A stretch of DNA of 64,000 nucleotides from positions 95,591 through 159,590 of the forward strand of contig NZ_CABHMS010000012.1 of NCBI RefSeq assembly GCF_902167635.1, written 5' to 3'. Position numbers and translations under genes: made by a program. The notes under the pieces are model-generated. The model had not been told where the DNA came from and did no database searches. It saw nothing but the letters and a program-made list of their open reading frames with translations. Below are positions 44,944-53,238 of the stretch, one piece after another; within the stretch, counting starts at the first letter, position 1; every line of letters starts with the position of its first letter. The stretch comes from Chitinophaga vietnamensis. GTDB taxonomy: Bacteria > Bacteroidota > Bacteroidia > Chitinophagales > Chitinophagaceae.

Positions 44944-45858
44944 TTATGCAGCTGCCATTTCTTTCCCTTGTTCTACAAAGAAACTTTCTATGACGCTGAT
45001 CTCTTTGGAGAACATGGTTTTCTTTCTTTTACCGAAATAAAGCGTGTTCTCCATCACCTGGTTGCCTTGCCATACTTCTTTGAGCTGGCCGGTTTGCAGT
45101 TCGTTGCGACAAAGGAAATCCGGGATAACAGCGAAGCCTTTGTTGTTGATCATGCAACGTACGATCGAACATTTGTTGGGCACGATGTAGTTAGGCTTGA
45201 AATCGGGATGGCTGTTGAAGTTGGTGTGCCAGAACTTGCGGAGATTTTCCATATCGGCGGCAGTGCTGTACCAGGTTTGTTGTTTGAGCCAGGCCTCTGC
45301 TTCCTTGTATTTCCCGGCTTTGATGAGTTTATCAAAAGGGCGGGCATCCTGTTTACCACCGCCCACCAGTATGATCCTTTCTTTTGAAAAGGCCTTGTAA
45401 GCGATGTTGGGCTGGTTGCCTTTCTGTGGTGTGATGATGAGGTCCAGCAGGCCATGGTCGAGGTCTTGCTGCATTTCGGGATACTCCCCGAATTTGATGC
45501 TGACATTAAACGGCAGGGAAGAAATGTATTGCTCCAGCGTGAACTGGAATGTTTCCAGGCACATGCCGATGCTGATGGTGGAGAGATGCTCCTGCGAGCT
45601 TTTATGAAAATGTTCCTCTGCCGCTTCCAGTTTGTTAACCGCATCAAGAATGTAGTTATAGAACACTTTGGCCCTTTCAGTGGGCACCATGCGCCGCGCG
45701 GAGCGGTCGAACAGTTTATATCCCACATAGGCTTCCAACGAGTTGAGGTGTAAACTCACGCCAGGCTGTGAAATATAGAGCTGCTGGGCAGTTGCGGTGA
45801 GTGAGCCCGTTTCATAAATGGTTTTGAAGGTCCGGAACCATTCGAAATTGAGTAACAT
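44944..45858 (-). CDS. LysR family transcriptional regulator
   Basis: A 304-residue regulator with N-terminal winged HTH (TGSLTATAQQLYISQPGVSL, residues 17-36; then YVGYKLFDRSARRM) and a C-terminal periplasmic-binding-like effector domain. Start ATG at 45858 is chosen over the upstream TTG at 45861. It is divergent from an MFS exporter (96 bp between starts), the classic layout for a LysR regulator and its target. A palindrome next to its start may be the binding site. Confidence 0.93.
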   Translation of the reverse strand: MLLNFEWFRTFKTIYETGSLTATAQQLYISQPGVSLHLNSLEAYVGYKLFDRSARRMVPTERAKVFYNYILDAVNKLEAAEEHFHKSSQEHLSTISIGMCLETFQFTLEQYISSLPFNVSIKFGEYPEMQQDLDHGLLDLIITPQKGNQPNIAYKAFSKERIILVGGGKQDARPFDKLIKAGKYKEAEAWLKQQTWYSTAADMENLRKFWHTNFNSHPDFKPNYIVPNKCSIVRCMINNKGFAVIPDFLCRNELQTGQLKEVWQGNQVMENTLYFGKRKKTMFSKEISVIESFFVEQGKEMAAA

Positions 45859-45863
45859 CAATT

Positions 45864-45877
45864 ATCATTTTAATGAT
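45864..45877. promoter_or_regulatory. Candidate LysR binding palindrome
   Basis: ATCATT-TT-AATGAT has perfect 6-bp arms and lies 6 bp upstream of the LysR start. Flanking bases give a T-N11-A match, the LysR-box form. Its place over the LysR translation start region suggests autorepression and regulation of the MFS gene. Confidence 0.45.
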
Positions 45878-45922
45878 ACAAATCTACAATTTAAGTTATT
45901 AGGATAATGATTCAGGCCAGAA

Positions 45923-45930
45923 TAATTTTG
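45923..45930 (+). promoter_or_regulatory. Candidate Bacteroidota -7 promoter box
   Basis: TAATTTTG matches the Bacteroidota TAnnTTTG consensus and lies 25 bp before the MFS start codon. No good TTTG-type -33 element is visible 19 bp upstream, which suits a promoter that needs an activator such as the divergent LysR protein. Confidence 0.45.
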
Positions 45931-45954
45931 TGTTGTTAAAAATAAAAGACGAAT

Positions 45955-47202
45955 ATGGAAACGATCACATTAGAAAGAGAACATAAAGCGGCATCTGTTG
46001 AAACACGCGCGGGCAAAGGATTACCGCCGGCGTTATGGGCGCTCACCATCAGCGCATTTGCTATCGGCACCACCGAATTTGTGGCGGTGGGCATCCTGCC
46101 TACGATTGCCGGTAGTTTGAAAGTGAGCATTTCTTCCTCCGGTTTGCTGGTGAGCATGTATGCGCTGGGCGTGGCATTAGGCGGACCGGTATTGACGGCG
46201 CTCACTACGCGTTTGCCCCGCAAGCCGCTGCTGCTGGGCTTGATGGTGTTGTTCATAGCAGGACATATCGCCTCTGCTGCCGCGCCTGATTTCACTGCCT
46301 TGCTCATCGCCCGCTTCATCACCGGCTTTGCACATGCCGTATTCTTTGGCGTTGGCGCTACCATCGCGGCGGCGCTGGTGCCGGCCGACAAACGCGCTAC
46401 TGCCCTTTCCATTATGTTTGCTGGTCTTACCATTGCGATCATCGCCGGCGTGCCGCTGGGCACCTTTATTGGCCAGCATTTCGGATGGAGGAGCACCTTT
46501 ATTGGCGTGGCTATCCTGGGCGCCGTCAGCTTCATCGCATTGCTGTTGCTCATGCCGGGCGATATCAAAAACGGGCCTGTATTACGTATGAAAGACCAGC
46601 TACAGGTATTGCGCAACTGGCATATCCTGCTGGTGCTGGCCATCACGGCGCTGGGCTATGGCGGCACCTTTGTGGCCTTTACTTACCTGGCTACCCTGCT
46701 CGAAAAAGTGACGGGCTTTTCTTCCAATGCGGTAAGCCTGTTATTACTGGTATATGGCGTAGCGATTGCGCTCGGCAATGTAATCGGCGGCAAAGTAGCC
46801 AATACCAATCCTGCGCGTGTGCTCATCCGTATATTCCTGTTACAGGCCGTAGTGCTGGTGATCTTCACTTTCACTGCGCATTATAAAATACCAGCCGTTA
46901 TCACATTGTTCCTGATGGGCGGTCTCTCCTTTGCCAATGTGCCCGGACTACAATTATACATTGTGCAGCTGGCAGAGAAATACCTGCCTGGCACAGAAGA
47001 TATTGCTTCTGCCTTGAACATTGCGGCTTTCAACCTGGGCGTAGCCATCGGCTCCTGGGTAGGCGGCCTCGTAGTAGAGCAAGCTACTTTGGGATTGCCG
47101 GCCACACCCTGGATTGGCGCATTGATCGTATCTTTGGGCGCTATGCTCACTGTATGGAGTTACAGGAGCAACCGACCCGCTACAACTACGACAATCATAT
47201 GA
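45955..47202 (+). CDS. MFS transporter, DHA1-like drug/sugar exporter
   Basis: A 415-residue inner-membrane transporter with 12 predicted helices. The conserved ISAFAIGTTEFVAVGILP in helix 1, loop-2 motif TRLPRKPLLLG and antiporter-like motif LTIAIIAGVPLGTFIG in helix 5 place it with the AraJ/YdhP/PbuE-like exporters. It is divergent from LysR, which probably controls it. Substrate is unknown; arabinose-like sugars or small drugs are possibilities. Confidence 0.93.
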   Translation: METITLEREHKAASVETRAGKGLPPALWALTISAFAIGTTEFVAVGILPTIAGSLKVSISSSGLLVSMYALGVALGGPVLTALTTRLPRKPLLLGLMVLFIAGHIASAAAPDFTALLIARFITGFAHAVFFGVGATIAAALVPADKRATALSIMFAGLTIAIIAGVPLGTFIGQHFGWRSTFIGVAILGAVSFIALLLLMPGDIKNGPVLRMKDQLQVLRNWHILLVLAITALGYGGTFVAFTYLATLLEKVTGFSSNAVSLLLLVYGVAIALGNVIGGKVANTNPARVLIRIFLLQAVVLVIFTFTAHYKIPAVITLFLMGGLSFANVPGLQLYIVQLAEKYLPGTEDIASALNIAAFNLGVAIGSWVGGLVVEQATLGLPATPWIGALIVSLGAMLTVWSYRSNRPATTTTII

Positions 47203-47290
47203 AAATGAAGCACTGGCGGCGGTTTGAGCTAAATTGGCACGGTTTTCGACAGTGGCAGGGTTGAAAACTAACGCGTAAAAAACTTTAACC

Positions 47291-47797
47291 ATGAAACAGA
47301 TATTCATAGCAATGGCCGCCGCAGCAATGCTGTTCTCTTGTAAGGGTAACAGCGACAATGCCACCGCTATTGAAAATGCGAAGAAAGCCACCATCGATTC
47401 CATGAATACGATCAGCGCTGTAAAACAGCAGGTAGTGGATTCCATGAATGCAGTAAAACACGGCCGTAAATACATCCACACCTCTCCGGCTGAAGGCTAT
47501 ACCAGCGGTGCTACTGCAGCAGCGCCCGTAGCAGAACCGGCCGCCAATAATGCCGCTGCACCAGCAGCAGCGCCGGCTGCGCCGCATCGTAAACGTATCT
47601 GGAAAGACTGGAGCCACACCGCCAAAGGCGCAGTAGTAGGCGCTGGCGCAGGCGCTATCACCGGTGCGATCGTGAACAAAGACCACCTGAAAGGCGCTGC
47701 CATCGGTACGCTCATCGGCGCAGGCGTAGGCGCTGGTACCGGTGCATTGGTAGACAAGAAGAAAAGAAAACAGCGTGCCGCACAAGCCGGTTATTAA
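47291..47797 (+). CDS. Glycine-zipper lipoprotein
   Basis: A 168-residue lipoprotein (lipobox LFSC, Cys about residue 17). A helical segment with repeating TIDSMN/VVDSMN is followed by an Ala/Pro-rich linker (residues 70-98). A C-terminal glycine zipper (AKGAVVGAGAGAITGAIVN and AAIGTLIGAGVGAGTGALV, residues 112-155) ends in a basic tail. Such zippers insert in or pack against the outer membrane. It stands alone and is followed by a strong terminator. Confidence 0.85.
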   Translation: MKQIFIAMAAAAMLFSCKGNSDNATAIENAKKATIDSMNTISAVKQQVVDSMNAVKHGRKYIHTSPAEGYTSGATAAAPVAEPAANNAAAPAAAPAAPHRKRIWKDWSHTAKGAVVGAGAGAITGAIVNKDHLKGAAIGTLIGAGVGAGTGALVDKKKRKQRAAQAGY

Positions 47798-47828
47798 TCG
47801 CAGGATTCAGCAGTTATTTATATCATCC

Positions 47829-47860
47829 ACAGCTCCGCAAACCGCGGGGCTGTTTTTTTT
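47829..47860 (+). terminator. Intrinsic terminator of glycine-zipper gene
   Basis: A 10-bp stem (ACAGCTCCGC/GCGGGGCTGT, one G-T pair) with a 5-base loop, followed by eight T on the plus strand, 31 bp after the stop codon. Confidence 0.85.
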
Positions 47861-47982
47861 GTGTCGCAGGAATCCAGTAACTTCGATCTATCTCATAAAC
47901 CCCAAATTAAACCGACGGGCACCAGCAAATCTCCGACAGGCCACGTGTATTTATTTCCTGGCATTTTAAATCTGTTCATGTC

Positions 47983-49560
47983 ATGACAAACAGCCATTCC
48001 TCATCAGGACCATTTCCCATGGTACCGCTGAAAGGCAGCGCCAAAGCCGCTCCGGATGCCGCTAAAATGACCACCATTAACACCAGCGATGCGATCGACG
48101 TTACCATCAGGATCCGAAGAAAACGATCGCTCGACACTTCACTCAAAGACCGGCAACAATATTCGCTGGAAGAATATGAAAAAGAATTTGGCGCCGCACA
48201 GAGCGATATCGAGCTGATAGAACAATTTGCAGCCGACAACCACCTCTCTGTAACACTTATTGATCATGCCCGTCGCAGCGTGATATTGCGCGGCAAGATC
48301 AAATATTTCGAAACCGCTTTCCAGGTGCATCTTGCCAACTACGATGCCGGCGATGGCCGTATGTTCCGCGGCCGCTCCGGTCAGATTCATATTCCCGCCA
48401 ACCTGGAAGGCGTAGTGGAAGGCGTGTTCGGCCTCGACAACAGAGCCGCCGCGCAACCGCTATTCCAGGTATTGAAAATGGATGGCGCCGTGAATCCGCG
48501 CACCGTAACCTTCAGCGGCTATGCTCCCAACGATGTTGCTAACGCCTACGGCTATCCGCAGAACGTAACGGGCAAAGGCCAATGTATCGCGCTCATTGAG
48601 CTCGACGGCGGTTACCGCAAAAAAGATCTCGGCACTTATTTCAGCACTTTGCAAAGGCCGCTGCCAAAAGTCAAAGCGGTAGGCGTGGATGGCGGCTATA
48701 ACAATCCCGGCACCGCCAATGGCCCCGACGCAGAAGTGATGCTGGACATAGAAGTGGCCGGGGCCGTAGCTTCCGGCGCAAAGATCGTGGTATACTTCGC
48801 ACCCAATACCGACCAGGGTTTTCTCGATGCCATCACCACTGCCCTGCACGATAAAGTGAATCGTCCTGCTGTGATCTCCATCAGCTGGGGCGCAGCGGAA
48901 AGCGGCTGGACGCAGCAGTCTATGAATAGCTACAATGAAGCATTCAAAGCCGCGAGCGTGCTGGGCGTGACGATCTGCGCAGCCGCAGGCGATATGGGCT
49001 CATCAGATCAACAACCGGGTGTAAATGGCTACGATGGGCATGTGCATGTGGACTTTCCCGCTTCCAGCCCCTATGTGCTGGCCTGCGGCGGCACCAGAGC
49101 CCAGATCACAAATCATACCGTCAGCAATGAGATCGTATGGCATGATGCTGTGGATTCCGCTACCGGCGGCGGTGTGAGTGATTTCTTCCCTTTGCCGGAT
49201 TACCAGTTAACGACCGGTGTTCCGCTATCAGCAGAAACAAAATTCAAAGGTCGTGGTATACCCGACGTTGCCGGCAACGCCTCTCCTAATACCGGTTATA
49301 AAATATTGGTAGATGGACAGTGGGCCGTTATCGGCGGCACCAGCGCCGTGGCGCCGCTGATGGCCGCTTTCTTTGCGCTCAACAATGAAAAGAAAAATAG
49401 CAAAGCAGGATTTGTGCAGCCAAAACTATATGCCACGCCAAATAATTTTTGCCGCGATATTACGCAGGGAGATAATATCACCACTCCCTCCAACATCGGC
49501 TATACCGCCGGCGTGGGCTGGGACGCCTGCTCTGGCTGGGGCGTGATGAGCAGCTATTGA
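47983..49560 (+). CDS. S53 (sedolisin/kumamolisin) family serine-carboxyl peptidase
   Basis: A 525-residue acid-type peptidase. Residues 1-165 are the S53 pro-domain (VTIRIRRKRSL, LRGKIKYFETAFQVHL). The catalytic domain follows, with Glu251 and Asp255 in GPDAEVMLDIEVAG, the oxyanion Asp337 in AAAGDMGSSD and nucleophile Ser454 in GGTSAVAPLMA. The C-terminus keeps the calcium-site pattern (FCRDITQGDN, TAGVGWDACSGWG). No signal peptide is seen, so export would need another route. The pro-domain is expected to be removed autocatalytically at low pH. Confidence 0.95.
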   Translation: MTNSHSSSGPFPMVPLKGSAKAAPDAAKMTTINTSDAIDVTIRIRRKRSLDTSLKDRQQYSLEEYEKEFGAAQSDIELIEQFAADNHLSVTLIDHARRSVILRGKIKYFETAFQVHLANYDAGDGRMFRGRSGQIHIPANLEGVVEGVFGLDNRAAAQPLFQVLKMDGAVNPRTVTFSGYAPNDVANAYGYPQNVTGKGQCIALIELDGGYRKKDLGTYFSTLQRPLPKVKAVGVDGGYNNPGTANGPDAEVMLDIEVAGAVASGAKIVVYFAPNTDQGFLDAITTALHDKVNRPAVISISWGAAESGWTQQSMNSYNEAFKAASVLGVTICAAAGDMGSSDQQPGVNGYDGHVHVDFPASSPYVLACGGTRAQITNHTVSNEIVWHDAVDSATGGGVSDFFPLPDYQLTTGVPLSAETKFKGRGIPDVAGNASPNTGYKILVDGQWAVIGGTSAVAPLMAAFFALNNEKKNSKAGFVQPKLYATPNNFCRDITQGDNITTPSNIGYTAGVGWDACSGWGVMSSY

Positions 49561-49659
49561 AATATTTAGGGATTTTTTGATTGACGGATTTTTTGATTTG
49601 AGGGGAATTTCAGCTCCCTCAAATCAAAAAATCCGTCAATCAAAAAATCCCTAAATATT
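49561..49659. repeat. Perfect 44-bp hairpin with 8-nt periodic arms (octamer type C)
   Basis: Arms 49561-49604 and 49616-49659 are perfect inverted copies with an 11-base loop. Units are TTTAGGGA, TTTTTTGA, TTGACGGA, TTTTTTGA. It begins at the base after the S53 stop codon and ends where the ankyrin coding frame becomes recognisable. Confidence 0.88.
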
Positions 49660-49677
49660 CTCGCGCAGGGATCGGAC

Positions 49678-50379
49678 GTGAATGCCGTTTTCAATGTTAC
49701 CGGGCAAATTGATACAACTCCATTAACACTGGCCTTGTGTGAACAAAAGACACAAGTGATACACTGGTTGCTGAACAAAAATGCGGCCGTCAATGATGAA
49801 GCGCATCCCGCGCTGCTCATGGCCGCCTCCAATTGTAAACCTGCTATCGTACAATTGCTGATTGATAAAGAGGCAAATGTAAATGCGCCCGACCAAGTAG
49901 GTAAAACGCCACTCAGCGCAGCCCTTTACGGCAATCAATATAACAACATCCCGGTACTGCTGGCCAATGGTTATCAGTTGAAAGAAGATGGAAGATCACT
50001 ACGGCAGGCCGTTTCCAGCCGCCAATACCCCGCCGTTAAAATGCTTCTTGACGCCGGCGTGGATGTGAACCTGCATTTGCCTGATATGGTATTCCCCTAT
50101 AACCCCACTGCTGTATGCGTAGCCGCACAGAACAATGATCTGGATACCGTGAAATTTAATCGCATTGTAGATATCAAAGAGGTCAACTGGCAAGGACATA
50201 CCTTCCTGGATCTTTTATCCGATGTAGACAACTATAGCCCGGAAGGGCTGCTGGTATGGTATCCCAAGAAGAAATGCCTCGCCTGTGCAGATTATGAGCA
50301 TGGCGAATTAAAGGAATTGAGCAGCGTGGCAGACTTTCTCCAAAACCCCGGAGAACAGTTAAACAAGATATTTGAATAA
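49678..50379 (+). CDS. Ankyrin-repeat protein, apparently 5'-truncated
   Basis: A 233-residue frame with three or four ankyrin repeats: TPLTLALCEQKTQVIHWLL, HPALLMAASNCKPAIVQLLI and TPLSAALYGNQYNNIPVLLA, then a weaker repeat (VKMLLDAGVDVNL). No ATG is available; the only nearby start is GTG at 49678. The same frame is open back into the hairpin (to 49597), and the codons just before GTG (ILAQGSD) read like the end of a preceding ankyrin repeat. The gene thus looks beheaded at the hairpin edge. It may be a pseudogene or be expressed from GTG. Confidence 0.6.
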   Translation: MNAVFNVTGQIDTTPLTLALCEQKTQVIHWLLNKNAAVNDEAHPALLMAASNCKPAIVQLLIDKEANVNAPDQVGKTPLSAALYGNQYNNIPVLLANGYQLKEDGRSLRQAVSSRQYPAVKMLLDAGVDVNLHLPDMVFPYNPTAVCVAAQNNDLDTVKFNRIVDIKEVNWQGHTFLDLLSDVDNYSPEGLLVWYPKKKCLACADYEHGELKELSSVADFLQNPGEQLNKIFE

Positions 50380-50431
50380 TGCCTTCCGTTCGCAGCGCTT
50401 CCCCTTAGTTTTATTTGTTAAAACCCTCACT

Positions 50432-51442
50432 ATGAAAATCAGTTCCTATGCGCTGCTACTGGCGGCATCTCTATTTTTATTTATTAGCAGCTGTCAGAAA
50501 CATGATACGGTTCCAACGCCAGGTCCGGCGGCCACTGACAGCAAACCTGTTACCCGGAGTTATTCTTTTACAAATGAGAAAGTAGCGCTGTTTCCTTCCG
50601 ATAAGGACGGGAATAAATTATCCCAGTCGAGACTGGACAGTTTGAAAAAGAGCGCCGCGTTAAGCCGTACCGACGGGCTTTGTGGCGGCGTCTTCATCGA
50701 TCCTTCCAGTTACCAGGCCACCTACCTGGGATATATCGCCACTATTAATGGTTGCACCAGCGATACCAATACCACCGTTTCGCTCAATTTCCTTTACCGG
50801 ATAGATGTGCCTGCCAACCTGGTCACAACAGGCAGCCTGGGTACCGTTCAATTGCCAGCGGGCAGCTGGCCTGTTTTTGCGCCTGCAACAGCTGCAACGG
50901 GAGTGCCCTCTTTTCAATTGGATAGTACGTACTACGACGGATCTTTAGGCTCCAATGTAAACCGGTACAGGGTGGCCTTCCAGGTCACCATACGCTATCA
51001 ATACTTCTGTAGCTATGGCACTTTCCGCACCAAGGTGACCTTGCATACCGACTGTGCTCAAATCGATTATTTCAGCACCAGCTATACCAGCTTCGCAAGC
51101 CTGACACCTAACTCTTATCAAACTTTCCCCTACACCGCAAATGGGTCTGTATCCGGCACTGATCACCTGATCCAGCCGATACCGCTCATTTCGTTGTGCG
51201 GTCAGCCTTGTCACTTTCCAAGCCTGGGATATTCCAATACCAATTACTTTGAATACAGGAAAGCCGGTACCACCGCATGGAACAGCTATACCATGACCGG
51301 GCTTAACAATCCTCCGCCGATTAACGTAAATGCATTGGGAGGCGCCGGTACTTATGAATACAGAACAAGAGGAATTGTGTACACCTCTCCTGTTTTGGTT
51401 TATAGTGATTATTCCAATGTAAACACTGTGGTAGTTCCGTAA
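50432..51442 (+). CDS. Hypothetical lipoprotein with C-terminal FN3-like segment
   Basis: A 336-residue lipoprotein (lipobox ISSC, Cys about residue 21) with Thr/Pro-rich linker TVPTPGPAATDSKPVT. The middle part is beta-rich with several Cys (CGGVFIDPSSYQATYLGY, GCTSDTN, YQYFCSYGTFRTK, CGQPCHF) that may form disulfides. The C-terminal 65 residues (YFEYRKAGTTAWNSYTM) resemble a fibronectin III-like fold. I do not recognise a family. ATG at 50432 is chosen over 50372 since it gives the lipoprotein signal. Confidence 0.75.
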   Translation: MKISSYALLLAASLFLFISSCQKHDTVPTPGPAATDSKPVTRSYSFTNEKVALFPSDKDGNKLSQSRLDSLKKSAALSRTDGLCGGVFIDPSSYQATYLGYIATINGCTSDTNTTVSLNFLYRIDVPANLVTTGSLGTVQLPAGSWPVFAPATAATGVPSFQLDSTYYDGSLGSNVNRYRVAFQVTIRYQYFCSYGTFRTKVTLHTDCAQIDYFSTSYTSFASLTPNSYQTFPYTANGSVSGTDHLIQPIPLISLCGQPCHFPSLGYSNTNYFEYRKAGTTAWNSYTMTGLNNPPPINVNALGGAGTYEYRTRGIVYTSPVLVYSDYSNVNTVVVP

Positions 51443-51449
51443 CAGCCAT

Positions 51450-51488
51450 AAATAAATATGATCGCCCGATGGGCGATCATATTTATTT
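51450..51488. terminator. Bidirectional terminator between lipoprotein and GH43 genes
   Basis: An 18-bp perfect stem (AAATAAATATGATCGCCC and its complement) with a GAT loop lies in the gap between two convergent genes. Its AT-rich base gives A/T-rich flanks in both directions. It overlaps the stop codon of the GH43 gene. Confidence 0.8.
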
Positions 51489-53232
51489 AAAATACTTTTA
51501 TCACACTTGTTCTTGCAGAAACGCCATTCTCGTTTACGGCTTCAATACAAAAATAGTAAGGCAGCTCCTTGTCCATTCCTTTGAAATAGTAGTCATTGCT
51601 GCCATGCACCATGATGCAATTATACAATTTATCAGGCGCGATGCCGGTGTAGATATTGTAGGCATAAGCATTATCTACGGGTTGCCACTTGAGCCAGGCG
51701 CTGCGTTTATCTTTTTCTGTGCGTAGCACGAGGAATTGTTTTACAGTATCAGGCGCCGCGCCATTGCCTTTACCAAATACCCGCAGTCCGCTGATAGCGA
51801 ATTTTCCGGTAGGCATATGTATGTTCTCCAATTTGATGAAACGCGCTTTCACCGGCTGTTGCAGCTCCACGTAATCGTGCGGTACATCTGTGGTGTTATT
51901 GCTTTTATCTGCCAATATCTTCCAACGTTTACCATCTACAGAATACCAGAGTTTATATTGATGATAGATATTTTCCTGTTTACCTAAAAAAGTGGCATCC
52001 TGATCGGCGTAATTAATTTGTACGGCGTGTACGGTGCTGAGTTGCCCCAGGTCGGATTGCAGCCACTCTCCTTTGTTGCCGGTGGCAGCGCTCCAATACG
52101 TTTTGATGCTCTCATCCACGGCGTAGTTAGGCAGATAGCCGCCCAGCGTGGAAGATACGGTAACGGGCTTGTCGTAATTCAGCAACATCCAGCCGGTAAA
52201 GGTATTGCCATCATCCCTGAAAGAACCCTTCTCACCGCTTCTCTTCAGGTAATGCGGATAATCGCCGAAGGCCGTATTGCAATACATTACGCCATCTTTA
52301 TCGAAGCCTGCGGGCCAGTAACCGATACGGCGTTCAAAACTATTTTTCACAGATATCACCATAGTGGATACATGCCACCAATACCCATCATTATCCTGAA
52401 AGGTGCTGCCATGGCCTGCTCCACGGGCAAATCCGCCAGGCTTGAACGATACCGGGTTATGCTCCTGCGGTACAAAAGGCCCGAGTGGATGATCGCTCAC
52501 AGCCACCCCATCGGCATAGCCGCTGAACTCTGTGCCTGGCGCGCCGTATTGCAGGTAGTATTTGCCATTGTGCCTGGTCATCCAGGCGCCTTCTACGAAA
52601 GGATCGAGGAAAGTATTGTCCATATACTCTCCAAACCTTTGCCAGCCGTAGCGTTGCGGGTGCAGCAGAAAAAGCTCCTTGCGCGTGCCAACGGGTTGAA
52701 ATGTTTTCCGGTTGATCTCCACGCCATACAAAGGATAGGTGTTACTGCTGCCGTTGTACATGTAGAGTCGTCCATCATCATCCAGAAAAAAATCCGGGTC
52801 CCAGCCGCCGATATCAAATGAGTCGATGGCTTCTTTCCATTGATTGCCTTTGGGATCAGTGCTCATCCAGATCGGAAAATCGCGGGTGTAGGTAGAACCA
52901 AATACCAGCAAAGTATCGCCCATGGCCCATACCGCAGGTGCGCACAGCTCATCGTACACATGATGGTAGGGCTTCAGAAATTTGTGCGGCAGGAAATGCC
53001 ACTGCAACATATCCTTGCTCCACCAATACCCCCATTGATTGGTAGAGAAAAGATAGTAGTCTCCTTTGAAGTTGACGATCACAGGATCCGCTGTGGCCCT
53101 GTGTTTGCCCCATTCTGTAAAACCAGGGATGGGACAATAGCCATAGTCTATATTGACAGGATTGCAATATGTATTTTGTGCAGAAGAAGTGGCCGTTGCC
53201 AATAGCAACAACGCAAACAGGATCGCGCGCAT
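51487..53232 (-). CDS. GH43 glycoside hydrolase with F5/8C (CBM32-like) domain
   Basis: A 581-residue secreted enzyme with signal peptide (residues 1-19). Residues 25-330 form a GH43 five-blade propeller with the catalytic trio Asp49 (ATADPVIV), Asp145 (GGWDPDFFLDDDG) and Glu214 (PFVEGAWMT). Residues 350-490 form a discoidin/F5-8C carbohydrate-binding domain (NYAVDESIKTYWSAATGNKG, RFIKLENIHMPTGKFAISGL). The C-terminal 75 residues look like fibronectin III. GH43 enzymes are mostly arabinofuranosidases or xylosidases. It is the last gene of the PUL, 6 bp after the GH144-like gene. Confidence 0.92.
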   Translation of the reverse strand: MRAILFALLLLATATSSAQNTYCNPVNIDYGYCPIPGFTEWGKHRATADPVIVNFKGDYYLFSTNQWGYWWSKDMLQWHFLPHKFLKPYHHVYDELCAPAVWAMGDTLLVFGSTYTRDFPIWMSTDPKGNQWKEAIDSFDIGGWDPDFFLDDDGRLYMYNGSSNTYPLYGVEINRKTFQPVGTRKELFLLHPQRYGWQRFGEYMDNTFLDPFVEGAWMTRHNGKYYLQYGAPGTEFSGYADGVAVSDHPLGPFVPQEHNPVSFKPGGFARGAGHGSTFQDNDGYWWHVSTMVISVKNSFERRIGYWPAGFDKDGVMYCNTAFGDYPHYLKRSGEKGSFRDDGNTFTGWMLLNYDKPVTVSSTLGGYLPNYAVDESIKTYWSAATGNKGEWLQSDLGQLSTVHAVQINYADQDATFLGKQENIYHQYKLWYSVDGKRWKILADKSNNTTDVPHDYVELQQPVKARFIKLENIHMPTGKFAISGLRVFGKGNGAAPDTVKQFLVLRTEKDKRSAWLKWQPVDNAYAYNIYTGIAPDKLYNCIMVHGSNDYYFKGMDKELPYYFCIEAVNENGVSARTSVIKVF

Positions 53233-53238
53233 GGTCTG

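Noticed and set aside
52018-52821. 267-residue plus-strand frame inside the GH43 gene
   Set aside because: It is a shadow of the GH43 coding frame; the GH43 catalytic residues are intact on the minus strand.
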